Shown: positions 1-6,666, numbered from the stretch's first letter. The stretch is 11,119 bases of DNA from Hyphomicrobiales bacterium (GCA_002746425.1 NVXB01000017.1:11897-23015), one strand, 5' to 3'. The notes: a model not told the origin generated them from the letters alone. A program made the numbers and translations.

Positions 1-98
1 CCAGCATGCGGATAGATACCGCCAGCAAGCAGCAAGCTAACAACGCCAGCAAGCAGCAAAATTTTGCGAAACAACATGACAAGACGCGGCAAACTCAT
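1..98 (-). CDS. Partial secreted or membrane-anchored protein (N-terminus only)
   Basis: This reading frame starts with ATG at 98, 4 nt past the stop of the cytochrome gene, and runs open to the window edge (32 codons). The visible residues are two or three basic ones followed by a Leu/Ala/Val/Gly-rich stretch (KILLLAGVVSLLLAGG), typical of a signal peptide or an N-terminal membrane anchor. An alternative start is the in-frame ATG at 77, which gives MLFRKILLL. The gene would be the fourth member of the copA-cueR-cytochrome operon, so its product probably acts at the membrane or in the periplasm in copper or redox handling; that is inference from position. The coding sequence contains a 15-bp exact direct repeat. 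No family can be assigned from this fragment. Confidence 0.55.
   Translation of the reverse strand, partial: MSLPRLVMLFRKILLLAGVVSLLLAGGIYPHA
21..59. repeat. 15-bp exact direct repeat, 24-nt period
   Basis: The word GCCAGCAAGCAGCAA occurs at 21-35 and again at 45-59. On the minus strand the 24-nt period equals eight codons and duplicates the LLLAG part of the signal or anchor segment of the partial gene. Such a repeat keeps the frame, so it could lengthen or shorten the hydrophobic core by slippage. It may also simply reflect Leu/Ala codon repetition. Confidence 0.6.
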
Positions 99-102
99 AC
101 GC

Positions 103-513
103 TCATTTAATTCCATTTGCTCGTTGAAGCGTACGGATATAGTTCACGATTTGCACAACATCCAGCTCACCAACACCTTCAATGGGCGGCATATTGCCAA
201 AGGGCCAGTGATGCCCCCTCACCCCGTTTTTAACGGCAAGCTGAAACGAAATATCGGCGTGGTGATTAGGCTCGTAAATCACATGTATCAGTGGCGGCGC
301 AAAACCATCTTTGCCGGAGGCATTGGGGCCATGGCAAGCTGCGCAATTGACGTTAAACAGCTTTTCTCCGCGTTTTGCAGCCGCGTTCAGCTCGGGCACC
401 ATAACGCTGACAATGGGTTCACCATCAGCAACTTCTTTTGGTTGATTGGTCCACCAGAACGCAGCAGCCGCAACAATAATCACACCAATGAGCATCATAC
501 GGTTTCTAGTCAT
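103..513 (-). CDS. Small membrane-anchored c-type cytochrome
   Basis: The product is a 136-residue single-haem cytochrome c. Residues 5-21 form a hydrophobic anchor or uncleaved signal (MMLIGVIIVAAAAFWW), so the haem domain lies in the periplasm. The haem site is CAACH at 57-61, and the likely axial Met is M108 in GNMPP. A His-rich stretch (EPNHHADISF, then RGHHWPFG) lies between the two and could touch metal. I chose ATG 513, not the upstream ATG at 570, because it precedes the anchor directly and gives an 8-nt overlap (ATGACTAG) with the end of cueR, suggesting translational coupling. Similar cytochromes occur beside copper ATPases in alphaproteobacteria (from memory, not checked). A redox role such as Cu(I) oxidation or electron delivery is inference. 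The electron partner is unknown. Confidence 0.88.
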   Translation of the reverse strand: MTRNRMMLIGVIIVAAAAFWWTNQPKEVADGEPIVSVMVPELNAAAKRGEKLFNVNCAACHGPNASGKDGFAPPLIHVIYEPNHHADISFQLAVKNGVRGHHWPFGNMPPIEGVGELDVVQIVNYIRTLQRANGIK

Positions 514-904
514 GACGAAAAATCCCGGCCAGATCATCAATAATTGGGCAGTCGGGCCGATCATCGCCATGGCAATTCTTGGCCAGATTACTCAGCGTGT
601 TGCGCAAGGAGCGCAATTCACTGATTTTGCTATCAATTTCAGAAATTTTATCCAGTGCCATCGCCTTTACATCAGCGCTGGCCCGGCCCTCATCATCATA
701 AAGCGAGAGCAGCGAGCGGCATTCATCAATCGAAAAACCAAGGCCTCGCGCCCGTTGCAAAAAGCGCAGACGATGCACATCATTATCGGAATAATCGCGA
801 TAGCCATTTTCTGCCCGGCCGGGGCGCACCAACTCAATCTCTTCATAGTAGCGGATGGTTTTGGTTGGTAGACCAGACGCATCAGCTGCATGTCCAATAT
901 TCAT
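506..904 (-). CDS. cueR: Cu(I)-responsive MerR-family regulator CueR/HmrR
   Basis: This 132-residue cytoplasmic activator senses Cu(I) and remodels promoters with long spacers. It has an N-terminal MerR winged helix (MNIGHAADASGLPTKTIRYY, with the RYYE motif at 18-21), a dimerisation helix around 80-110, and a metal loop with C111 and C119 (CHGDDRPDCPI), closely matching the CueR loop. S76 in ASADVK is the residue that marks sensors of monovalent ions (Cu, Ag, Au). ATG 904 follows AGGAG with an 8-nt gap; the copA stop lies in this Shine-Dalgarno region, so the two genes are probably translated together. Because cueR lies downstream of the operator it presumably reads, it likely controls its own synthesis along with copA. 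The protein is full length for the family. Confidence 0.95.
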   Translation of the reverse strand: MNIGHAADASGLPTKTIRYYEEIELVRPGRAENGYRDYSDNDVHRLRFLQRARGLGFSIDECRSLLSLYDDEGRASADVKAMALDKISEIDSKISELRSLRNTLSNLAKNCHGDDRPDCPIIDDLAGIFRHD

Positions 905-910
905 GCCATC

Positions 911-920
911 TACTCCTATA
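911..920 (-). promoter_or_regulatory. cueR ribosome binding site overlapping the copA stop
   Basis: Read on the minus strand, the copA stop TAG (918-916) runs straight into GAG, forming TAGGAG, which sits 8 nt before the cueR ATG. A ribosome ending copA therefore finishes on the initiation site of cueR, a usual layout for coupling of activator and pump. Confidence 0.7.
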
Positions 921-3243
921 ATTTCAGGCGCCTCAGGCGCAATGCGTTGGTGATAACCGAGACCGAAGACAGGCTCATCGCCGCTGCCGCAAACATTGGC
1001 GACAGCAGCGTACCGGTTAAGGGGTAAAGAATTCCTGCTGCAATCGGCACGCCTGCACTGTTATAGGCAAATGCAAAGAACAGGTTTTGCTTGATGTTCC
1101 GCAAGGTTGCAACGGCCAGCTTGCGGGCCCGCACAATGCCAACCAGATCACCGCCCAGCAGCGTTATGCCTGCGCTTTCCACCGCCACATCGGCTCCGCT
1201 GCCCATAGCAATGCCCACATCTGCGGCAGCAAGAGCTGGCGCATCGTTGATGCCATCACCCGCCATCGCCACCACATGACCTTCACTTTTCAGGTTTTCC
1301 ACCAGCCGCTGCTTGTCGCGCGGCATCACACCAGCCACAATTTGATCAATGCCCAGCGGACCCGCCACAGCCTGCGCTGTTGCTTCATTATCGCCGGTGG
1401 CCATGATAATTTTTATGCCCATTTCATGCAGCTCTGCAATCGCGTTTGCGCTGCTTGGGCGTATAGGGTCCTGTACTGCCAGCATGCCCGCCAACGCGCC
1501 ATCAATGGACACAAACATCACGGTTTTACCGCCCACGCGCATATCATCGGCGCGCGCGGAAAGACTGGAGATATCCACCTCCAAATTGCGCATCAGCGCG
1601 GCATTGCCCAGCGCCACTTGCCGACCAAGAATATCGCCCTTTACGCCTTTGCCGATAAGCGCCGAGAACCCGCTGATTTTAGAGATCATGGCACCGCGCT
1701 CTTCCGCGCCCTGCACAATGGCATCGGCCAGCGGGTGTTCAGACCCTTTTTCCAAAGATGCCGCCATCGACAAAAGGTCTTTTTCAATCATGTGATCAAC
1801 CGGCACGACATCGCTCAGCACCGGGCGGCCCTGGGTCAATGTTCCGGTTTTATCGATAACCAGCGTATCCACCGCCGCCATGCGCTCCAGCGCTGAGGCT
1901 TCCTTGATCAATACGCCCACCTGCGCACCGCGCCCGGTAGCTGTCATAATCGACATCGGCGTTGCAAGACCAAGGGCGCAAGGACAGGCAATGATCAGCA
2001 CTGACACCGCCGACACAATGGCAAAAGCCAAGGCGGGGTCCGGCCCAAAAATCAGCCACAGCACCATCGCGATCAGCGCTGCCGCGACAACCGTTGGTAC
2101 AAAATAGGAGGCAACACGGTCCGCTAGGCTTTGTATCGGCGCGCGCGAGCGTTGGGCAGAGGCTACCATCGACACGATTTTGGCCAGCATAGTATCCGCG
2201 CCCACATGGCGCGCCTGCATGATGAAACCACCATTCTTATTCATGGTGCCGCCGGTCACCTTATCGCCCACCTGCTTTTCAACAGGCACGGGCTCTCCTG
2301 TAACCATGCTTTCATCAACGCTCGATGAGCCTTCAATAATCTCACCATCCACCGGAATGCTTTCGCCGGGGCGCACACGCAATTGATCACCCGCCAGAAT
2401 GTTTTCCAGCGGCGCATCATATTCAGTTCCGTCTTCATTGATCCGCCGCGCGGTTTTGGGGGCTAAATCCAGCAAGGCGCGTATCGCGTCACCGGTTTTC
2501 TCACGCGCCCGCAATTCCAACACCTGCCCGACAAATACCAGCGCGATGATCACCACCGATGCTTCAAAATACACCGGCACATGACCGTTCATCAGCATTT
2601 TGTCGGGGAACAGGTCGGGAAACAACATGGCAAACACGCTGTAGCCATAGGCCGCGCCAACGCCGAGCATAATCAGCGTCCACATGTTGAGGTTCCAGGT
2701 TTTAATCGAGGTCCAACCGCGATGGAACAGCGGCATGCCTGCCCAAAGCACCACCGGCGTTGCCAGTGCAAACTCTGTCCACAGCGCCGTTGTCTCACCA
2801 ATCCACTCACGAATGGGCAGGCCAAGCATCGGCCCCATGGTCAAGATTAACAGCGGAACAGCAGCAGCAATGCTTACCCAAAGGCGGCGGGTGAAATCAA
2901 TCAGCTCATGGTTTGGGCCATCAGACACACCATCCATCGGTTCCAGCGCCATGCCGCAAACGGGGCAAGTGCCCGGCCCTTCCTGCACCACTTCTGGGTC
3001 CATCGGGCAGGTATACATGGCATTTTTAGGTGCCGATTTCTGCTTTTTCTTGTTGTTGCCGGAAAGATAGAAAAACGGATCGGCAACAAAGCGCGTATGG
3101 CATTTGGGATTACAAAAATGATAGTCGGTTCCGTGATGCTCACATTGCGGCTTGCCCGCATCCAGCCGCACCGTCATCCCGCAAACCGGGTCTATGGCAG
3201 TAGCATCAGGGGCGTCTTGGGAGGTGTCGATGTGCGTATTCAT
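916..3243 (-). CDS. copA: Cu(I)-exporting P1B-type ATPase with N-terminal YHS and HMBD domains
   Basis: This inner-membrane pump uses ATP to expel Cu(I) (probably also Ag(I)) from the cytoplasm. Order along 775 residues: a YHS-type domain (DPVCGM at 18-23, with C34, C44 and C48); a heavy-metal-binding motif (YTCPMDP at 77-83, CPVCGM at 93-98); membrane helices from about 120; the actuator loop TGEP at 315-318; the transport motif CPC at 420-422; phosphorylated D464 in DKTGT; SEHP at 501-504; GDGIND at 662-667; then YN at 727-728 and MSLSS at 756-760. The last three membrane motifs are the P1B-1 signature for Cu(I). There is no CxxC-type HMA domain. ATG 3243 is the only early in-frame Met, and its Shine-Dalgarno is weak. 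It is the first gene of the operon and lies about 40 nt from a CueR-type promoter. Confidence 0.96.
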   Translation of the reverse strand: MNTHIDTSQDAPDATAIDPVCGMTVRLDAGKPQCEHHGTDYHFCNPKCHTRFVADPFFYLSGNNKKKQKSAPKNAMYTCPMDPEVVQEGPGTCPVCGMALEPMDGVSDGPNHELIDFTRRLWVSIAAAVPLLILTMGPMLGLPIREWIGETTALWTEFALATPVVLWAGMPLFHRGWTSIKTWNLNMWTLIMLGVGAAYGYSVFAMLFPDLFPDKMLMNGHVPVYFEASVVIIALVFVGQVLELRAREKTGDAIRALLDLAPKTARRINEDGTEYDAPLENILAGDQLRVRPGESIPVDGEIIEGSSSVDESMVTGEPVPVEKQVGDKVTGGTMNKNGGFIMQARHVGADTMLAKIVSMVASAQRSRAPIQSLADRVASYFVPTVVAAALIAMVLWLIFGPDPALAFAIVSAVSVLIIACPCALGLATPMSIMTATGRGAQVGVLIKEASALERMAAVDTLVIDKTGTLTQGRPVLSDVVPVDHMIEKDLLSMAASLEKGSEHPLADAIVQGAEERGAMISKISGFSALIGKGVKGDILGRQVALGNAALMRNLEVDISSLSARADDMRVGGKTVMFVSIDGALAGMLAVQDPIRPSSANAIAELHEMGIKIIMATGDNEATAQAVAGPLGIDQIVAGVMPRDKQRLVENLKSEGHVVAMAGDGINDAPALAAADVGIAMGSGADVAVESAGITLLGGDLVGIVRARKLAVATLRNIKQNLFFAFAYNSAGVPIAAGILYPLTGTLLSPMFAAAAMSLSSVSVITNALRLRRLKL

Positions 3244-3281
3244 GGAATGTACCGAGTCGTATTGATGTGCTTGTTATCAAC

Positions 3282-3312
3282 CAGATAGACCTTCCAGTAA
3301 CTGGAAGGTCAA
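3282..3312 (-). promoter_or_regulatory. CueR-type copper promoter of the copA operon with 23-bp operator
   Basis: On the minus strand there is a -35 element TTGACC (3312-3307) and a -10 element TATCTG (3287-3282), separated by 19 bp, the stretched spacing that MerR-family activators correct. Between and overlapping them is a perfect inverted repeat: half-site GACCTTCCAGT at 3288-3298, one centre base, and its complement at 3300-3310. The ACCTTCC...GGAAGGT core is the known CueR/HmrR recognition pattern. The predicted transcript starts near 3275, about 30 nt before the copA ATG. Confidence 0.93.
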
Positions 3313-3355
3313 GAGACCTAACAACAAACGGCAAATTTTATCCCAAAACTAATCA

Positions 3356-3383
3356 TTGACAGGGTGCTGCCGGCCACTATGTT
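3356..3383 (+). promoter_or_regulatory. Possible sigma-70-type promoter for the gene at 3530
   Basis: TTGACA at 3356-3361 is a consensus -35. TATGTT at 3378-3383 lies 16 bp downstream and is a fair -10. The pair points toward the plus-strand gene at 3530 and would leave a 5' UTR of about 140 nt that contains the hairpins at 3388-3417. Confidence 0.4.
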
Positions 3384-3387
3384 CCGC

Positions 3388-3417
3388 GCAGGTTTGGGCA
3401 CCTGCCGCTCGCGAGCG
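3388..3417. repeat. Adjacent hairpin and 12-bp palindrome in the copA-3530 intergenic region
   Basis: GCAGGT (3388-3393) and ACCTGC (3400-3405) can form a 6-bp stem with a 6-nt loop. Immediately next to it is the perfect palindrome CGCTCGCGAGCG (3406-3417). No U-tract follows, so it is not an intrinsic terminator. It lies within the presumed leader of the plus-strand gene. It could be an operator or RNA structure, or chance in GC-rich DNA. Confidence 0.35.
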
Positions 3418-3529
3418 TAATGCTTTGGTGAAGTCCCGTTAGACTGCATATTCCGCCCCTTTTTAGTTCTGCGGACCATGGCAATGCGAGCACCAGCCTC
3501 TTTTTTCCGCACACTGACAGAGGCCTATC

Positions 3530-3976
3530 ATGACAGATGAAACAACCACGCCGGTTCCAACACTTGACGAGTTGAAAGCCCAGGCAAAACAATTGCGCGC
3601 GCGTTATGCCGTGCAAAACAAGCCGATATCTCACAGCAAAGCGCTGGAAATTATCGCCCATCAAAGGGGCCATAAAGACTGGAACACCCTGCACGCCCTG
3701 GCGCGCGGCTCCAACCATGTCGCCCCCTTGCGCACCGGGCAGCATGTATCTGGCACCTATCTAAGCCAGCCCTTTGAGGCCATCATACTGCAAGTCAGCC
3801 CGCAAGAAGATGGCGAGCATTTTGATCTGGTTCTGGATTTCGACGAGCCGGTCGACGTGGTGACCTTTGAAAGCTTCTCCGCATTCCGCCGCCAAATCCG
3901 CTGCACCATAGATCGCAGCGGAAAAACTGAGGCGCACACATCCGATGGCACCCCGCATATGCAGCTAAAGCGTTGA
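3530..3976 (+). CDS. Small Glyoxalase_8-like domain protein, function unknown
   Basis: The product is a 148-residue soluble protein with no signal peptide or membrane segment. The N-terminal half (12-60) is helical and carries ISHSKALEIIAHQRGHKDWN (33-52) followed by TLHA, a pattern I associate with the Glyoxalase_8 type domain of 'glyoxalase superfamily' proteins. The C-terminal half (66-148) looks beta-rich, with DFDEPVDVVTFESFSAFRRQ near 103-122. I see no clear metal triad, so an actual glyoxalase reaction is not supported. ATG 3530 is preceded by AGAGG with a 6-nt gap, a good ribosome site. It is transcribed away from copA, 286 nt from its start codon. Any part in copper response is a guess from position. 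The family call is moderately sure, the function unknown. Confidence 0.8.
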   Translation: MTDETTTPVPTLDELKAQAKQLRARYAVQNKPISHSKALEIIAHQRGHKDWNTLHALARGSNHVAPLRTGQHVSGTYLSQPFEAIILQVSPQEDGEHFDLVLDFDEPVDVVTFESFSAFRRQIRCTIDRSGKTEAHTSDGTPHMQLKR

Positions 3977-4000
3977 ATCATATTGCGAGGCAAGGCACGT

Positions 4001-4028
4001 AAAATACTGATTTTTAACAGGGTATTTT
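4001..4028. terminator. Weak AT-rich stem-loop between convergent genes
   Basis: AAAATAC (4001-4007) and GTATTTT (4022-4028) can pair around a 14-nt loop in the 70-nt gap between the stop of the gene at 3530 and the end of the convergent ferredoxin reductase gene. The A and T runs on either side would let it act in both directions, but the stem is AT-rich and unlikely to be strong. Confidence 0.3.
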
Positions 4029-4046
4029 TGTCAGTCTTATGACAAC

Positions 4047-5210
4047 TTACTTCGCCTCAATAATGCGTCGCCCGGTCATGAAGGCTTTGGGGTCGTTGAT
4101 GGCATCGACGGCAACCAGCTCGCGGCCCTTATAGTACCAGAAGGAGCGTGAGCCGGGGCGTTTGCCGAAATGTTCTACGACACTGGTGTAGCCGGTGTTG
4201 AGGCCAGCGATTTGTAGTTTGATGTCGTATTGGTCCGACCAGAACCATGGCTTTGCAATGTAAACTTTGTCATCGTCCTGCGTGTCTTTGGCTAGCATGT
4301 TGGCGGCAACACATTCGGCTTGCTCAATGGCATTTGGCACGCTTTCCAAGCGGATACGTTCGCCATTATGTGGAAAGGATGCGCAATCGCCCGCAGACCA
4401 GATGTTGGGATCGGAAGTGCGGCCATGCGCGTCGGTCTTGATGCCATTATCCAGCTCCAGCCCGGCTTCGCGGGCCAAAGCATCGGTGGGGTCAATGCCA
4501 ACGGCGACCAACACAAGATCGCTCTCCAGAACGGTGCCATCGCTTAGCTCCACCGCACTCACATGCCCCTCGCCGATAAGTTTGTTGACGCCGACACCCT
4601 CGCGGATATCAACACCTTTGGTGCTGTGCAGTTCGCGGAAAAAGTCAGAGGTTTGTTTGGCGGCGACACGTTGCAGAATACGATCGGCCATTTCGACAAG
4701 AGTTACTTTTAGCCCGCGCGCGATGGCGGTTGCCGCCACTTCCAGGCCGATATAGCCGCCGCCGATAATCACCAAATGCCGGCCTGGCTGGCATTGCTCG
4801 CCCAAAACATCTGCATCACGCAGGCCGCGCACGCCATAGACGCCTGCCAGATCACCGCCCATGCGCGCTGGAAGCTTGCGCAAATGGCTGCCTGTGGCCA
4901 GGGCCAATTGATCGTAAGGCACTGTTACACCGTCTATTTCCAGGGTTTTACCAGCTGGATTAACCCCGGATACTGTTACGCCAGTGCGCACTTCGATGTT
5001 GTTATCGTCATAGAATTTTTGGGAGCGCAGAAACAGCCGGTCGCGGTCCATGTCGCCTTGAAGATATTTCTTGGATAAAGGGGGGCGCTGATAGGGCAGC
5101 ACGTTTTCTTCGCCAATCAGCGTAATTTGGCCAGCAAAACCTAGATCGCGCAACTTGGCGACCAGTGAACTTCCCGCCTGTCCGGCGCCCACGACAACAA
5201 AATGTTGCAT
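4047..5210 (-). CDS. FAD-dependent NAD(P)H ferredoxin reductase (putidaredoxin reductase type)
   Basis: This 387-residue cytoplasmic flavoprotein passes electrons from NAD(P)H to a small iron-sulfur or rubredoxin partner, often for a P450 or oxygenase. It has an N-terminal FAD dinucleotide fold (VVVGAGQAG, 5-13), LPYQRPPLSKKYL (38-50) typical of the family, LATGS (104-108), a second fold for the nicotinamide cofactor (IIGGGYIGLE, 148-157), VGIDPTD (237-243), and the FAD-contacting WSAGDCA (271-277). The C-terminal domain follows from about 320. I prefer ATG 5210 over the ATG at 5246: it starts right at the FAD fold and has AAGGGA upstream, whereas the longer form would translate one arm of a stem-loop. 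No ferredoxin or oxygenase gene is in the window, so the partner is unknown. The length is usual for the family. Confidence 0.9.
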   Translation of the reverse strand: MQHFVVVGAGQAGSSLVAKLRDLGFAGQITLIGEENVLPYQRPPLSKKYLQGDMDRDRLFLRSQKFYDDNNIEVRTGVTVSGVNPAGKTLEIDGVTVPYDQLALATGSHLRKLPARMGGDLAGVYGVRGLRDADVLGEQCQPGRHLVIIGGGYIGLEVAATAIARGLKVTLVEMADRILQRVAAKQTSDFFRELHSTKGVDIREGVGVNKLIGEGHVSAVELSDGTVLESDLVLVAVGIDPTDALAREAGLELDNGIKTDAHGRTSDPNIWSAGDCASFPHNGERIRLESVPNAIEQAECVAANMLAKDTQDDDKVYIAKPWFWSDQYDIKLQIAGLNTGYTSVVEHFGKRPGSRSFWYYKGRELVAVDAINDPKAFMTGRRIIEAK

Positions 5211-5231
5211 CCTGTCCCTTTCATATGTGCC

Positions 5232-5265
5232 CCTTGCGCCAACCACATAAGCAGTTGGCGCAAGG
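5232..5265 (-). promoter_or_regulatory. 12-bp perfect stem-loop just upstream of the ferredoxin reductase gene
   Basis: CCTTGCGCCAAC (5232-5243) and GTTGGCGCAAGG (5254-5265) are exact inverted repeats around a 10-nt loop. The structure ends 21 nt before the ATG at 5210 and just upstream of the ribosome site. On the minus strand no U-tract follows, so a normal intrinsic terminator is unlikely. It could be a leader hairpin controlling translation, an operator for a dimeric regulator, or an RNA stability element. Confidence 0.6.
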
Positions 5266-5393
5266 ACCTATTAAGGGAATTTGTTATAAGGCGGTTTGCA
5301 GATTGTACAGGATTATTCAGTGCCGCACGCCAAGCTCACGACATGCAATGCCCATTTTCCGGGATTTTCAAACCTGTAGGTGCATTTTGTATT

Positions 5394-5987
5394 CTAATGC
5401 GCGTGCGCATCTCCGCCGGTGGCCATAATGTAATGATGCGCCTGATGATGGTCTTGGCTTGCCATGAGGCCATAGAAACCCAACGCCTTGATCCGCGTAA
5501 TAGTTGCAGGATCATCACTGGTAGCAATCAGGACAACACTATCATTCTGCACAATTGCCTCAATGTCCCAGCCATCTTCCTTGCGAAGTTCTGCTGCGTG
5601 GGCTGGCACCATGCGTTTTGCTGTGGCCAGAATTTCTGCGTCCCCTGTAACGGTTGCACGCACGCCATTGTCGAGCATTTCATGGGATACCGTGGCATTG
5701 CGCACAAGAATGTCCATATCGATCAAATGATCCCGCAGGCCAGTAATATTCACCTTGGACCAATCGGTGTTTGGATCAGCTTCCAGAACACGCACGACTT
5801 CGGAAAGGGCTGCAAAAGCGCCTTGTCCAGGCTCGGTAAGCGGCGATACTGGGGCATTGGCGGTGTCTGTCATCTGCATATGATCAGAATGGCTTGCGCT
5901 GTCGTGCTCCTTCATTTCAGCGGATGAAAATCCAGATGTGCCAATGGTTACAATGATGGCTGAGAGGCCAACAAAAAGAGCTTTCAT
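5394..5987 (-). CDS. Secreted His/Met-rich protein, possible periplasmic metal binder
   Basis: The product is 197 residues. Residues 1-23 form a signal peptide (MKALFVGLSAIIVTIG..., cleavage likely after SSA), so it is exported to the periplasm. A short His/Met-rich linker follows (HDSASHSDHMQM, 28-39), then a compact domain of about 55-175, and a His-rich tail (DHHQAHHYIM at 179-188, ending in HAH). Such ends commonly bind copper, nickel or zinc. I do not recognise the central domain with certainty; its regular alternation of helices and strands (DWSKVNITGLRDHLIDMDIL, then TVTGDAEILATAKRM) suggests a small alpha/beta fold. ATG 5987 has AAGG nearby as ribosome site. It is monocistronic as far as I can see, with its own upstream palindrome. 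A copper role fits the copA operon 2 kb away but is inference. Confidence 0.82.
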   Translation of the reverse strand: MKALFVGLSAIIVTIGTSGFSSAEMKEHDSASHSDHMQMTDTANAPVSPLTEPGQGAFAALSEVVRVLEADPNTDWSKVNITGLRDHLIDMDILVRNATVSHEMLDNGVRATVTGDAEILATAKRMVPAHAAELRKEDGWDIEAIVQNDSVVLIATSDDPATITRIKALGFYGLMASQDHHQAHHYIMATGGDAHAH

Positions 5988-6043
5988 GAAATTGTACCTT
6001 ATTCTTGTTTCGCCATCAGCTTAGACACATTTTTCTGCTTCCT

Positions 6044-6061
6044 ACATGATAGCTATCATGT
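6044..6061. promoter_or_regulatory. Perfect 18-bp palindrome upstream of the His/Met-rich protein gene
   Basis: ACATGATAGCTATCATGT at 6044-6061 is its own reverse complement over all 18 bp. It lies 56 nt upstream of the ATG at 5987, in promoter position for that gene, and 56 nt beyond the end of the Hpt gene. This fits an operator for a dimeric repressor. It does not match the CueR half-site at copA, so a different regulator is implied. I cannot name the family. Confidence 0.6.
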
Positions 6062-6117
6062 TGCGGGGCGAGTTGTGTTTTTAGGTCGATACGAAACAAA
6101 AATATCTAAATGAAAAG

Positions 6118-6666
6118 CTACAATTCTTTGGACAAGAACGAATGCACCGCTTTTGAAAGCTCTTCTGTCAGAGCAAAGGCGAGCTTTTTGCCATGGGGCT
6201 TATCAGCTTCGCGGAAAATCGCGGAAATCGCGTTCACATGTTGCTCAATGAGCGAGAATGGCACGCGCGACAAAGCACCTTCATTCTCAGTTATTAGGCA
6301 CAGACTACTGGCGACAGTTGCCGCATAAGGCAAACCATAGGTTCCCGCCTGGCCCTTAATATCGTGAGAGATACGAAACAGCGTATCAATGCTATCGGCT
6401 GTGACAGGCTCGTCACTGCTGTGCTTCGTTTCAAATTCAACCCACGCCTTTTTCAGGCGGTTGATATCATCTTCCATCCACAGGGAAAATTGTGGCGCCA
6501 GCTTCTGCATTTCCCGCTCAGCGGCAGCAACAGGATCAATAATGGGTTGACCCGGGCGTGCTCGCAAGGGGCGCACCTTATTCTTTAAATTATTAGGCGG
6601 CGTGATGAGTTGGTATTGGGAAACACCCTTCCCTATCAACTCAGTTTTGGTATCTTGCTTAGCCAT
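6118..6666 (-). CDS. Histidine phosphotransfer (Hpt) domain protein
   Basis: The product is a 182-residue cytoplasmic protein. Residues 1-50 are polar and probably disordered. The rest is a helical Hpt domain with the phospho-accepting H101 in RISHDIKGQAGTYG (98-111), matching the HxxKG core of the family. Such proteins shuttle phosphate between a hybrid kinase and a receiver. The gene lies 24 nt downstream of a receiver gene on the same strand, so both are probably one operon and phosphorelay partners. The ribosome site is unusually G-rich: AAAGGGGGGG ends 8 nt before ATG 6666. No histidine kinase is in the window. Output is unknown. Confidence 0.88.
   Translation of the reverse strand: MAKQDTKTELIGKGVSQYQLITPPNNLKNKVRPLRARPGQPIIDPVAAAEREMQKLAPQFSLWMEDDINRLKKAWVEFETKHSSDEPVTADSIDTLFRISHDIKGQAGTYGLPYAATVASSLCLITENEGALSRVPFSLIEQHVNAISAIFREADKPHGKKLAFALTEELSKAVHSFLSKEL

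Noticed and set aside
64..543. Plus-strand open frame of 159 codons over the cytochrome gene
   Set aside because: It is antisense to a gene with a clear haem motif, has no family features and no good ribosome site, and reads as the complement of the cytochrome codons.
1087..1896. Plus-strand open frame of 269 codons inside copA
   Set aside because: It is rich in His/Gln/Arg in a way that mirrors the GC-biased codons of the ATPase on the other strand, and no motif is seen.
3318..3512. Minus-strand ORF of 64 codons upstream of copA
   Set aside because: The peptide is basic and low in structure, its 3' end reaches the copA promoter region, and no ribosome site or family is visible.
5211..5246. 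Longer start for the ferredoxin reductase at 5246
   Set aside because: The 12 extra residues would be read from one arm of the 12-bp stem-loop and precede the FAD fold without purpose. ATG 5210 has a good ribosome site.
5202..5927. Plus-strand open frame of 241 codons over the His/Met-rich protein gene
   Set aside because: It is antisense to a gene with a convincing signal peptide and domain, and its composition (many Cys/His) is a shadow effect.
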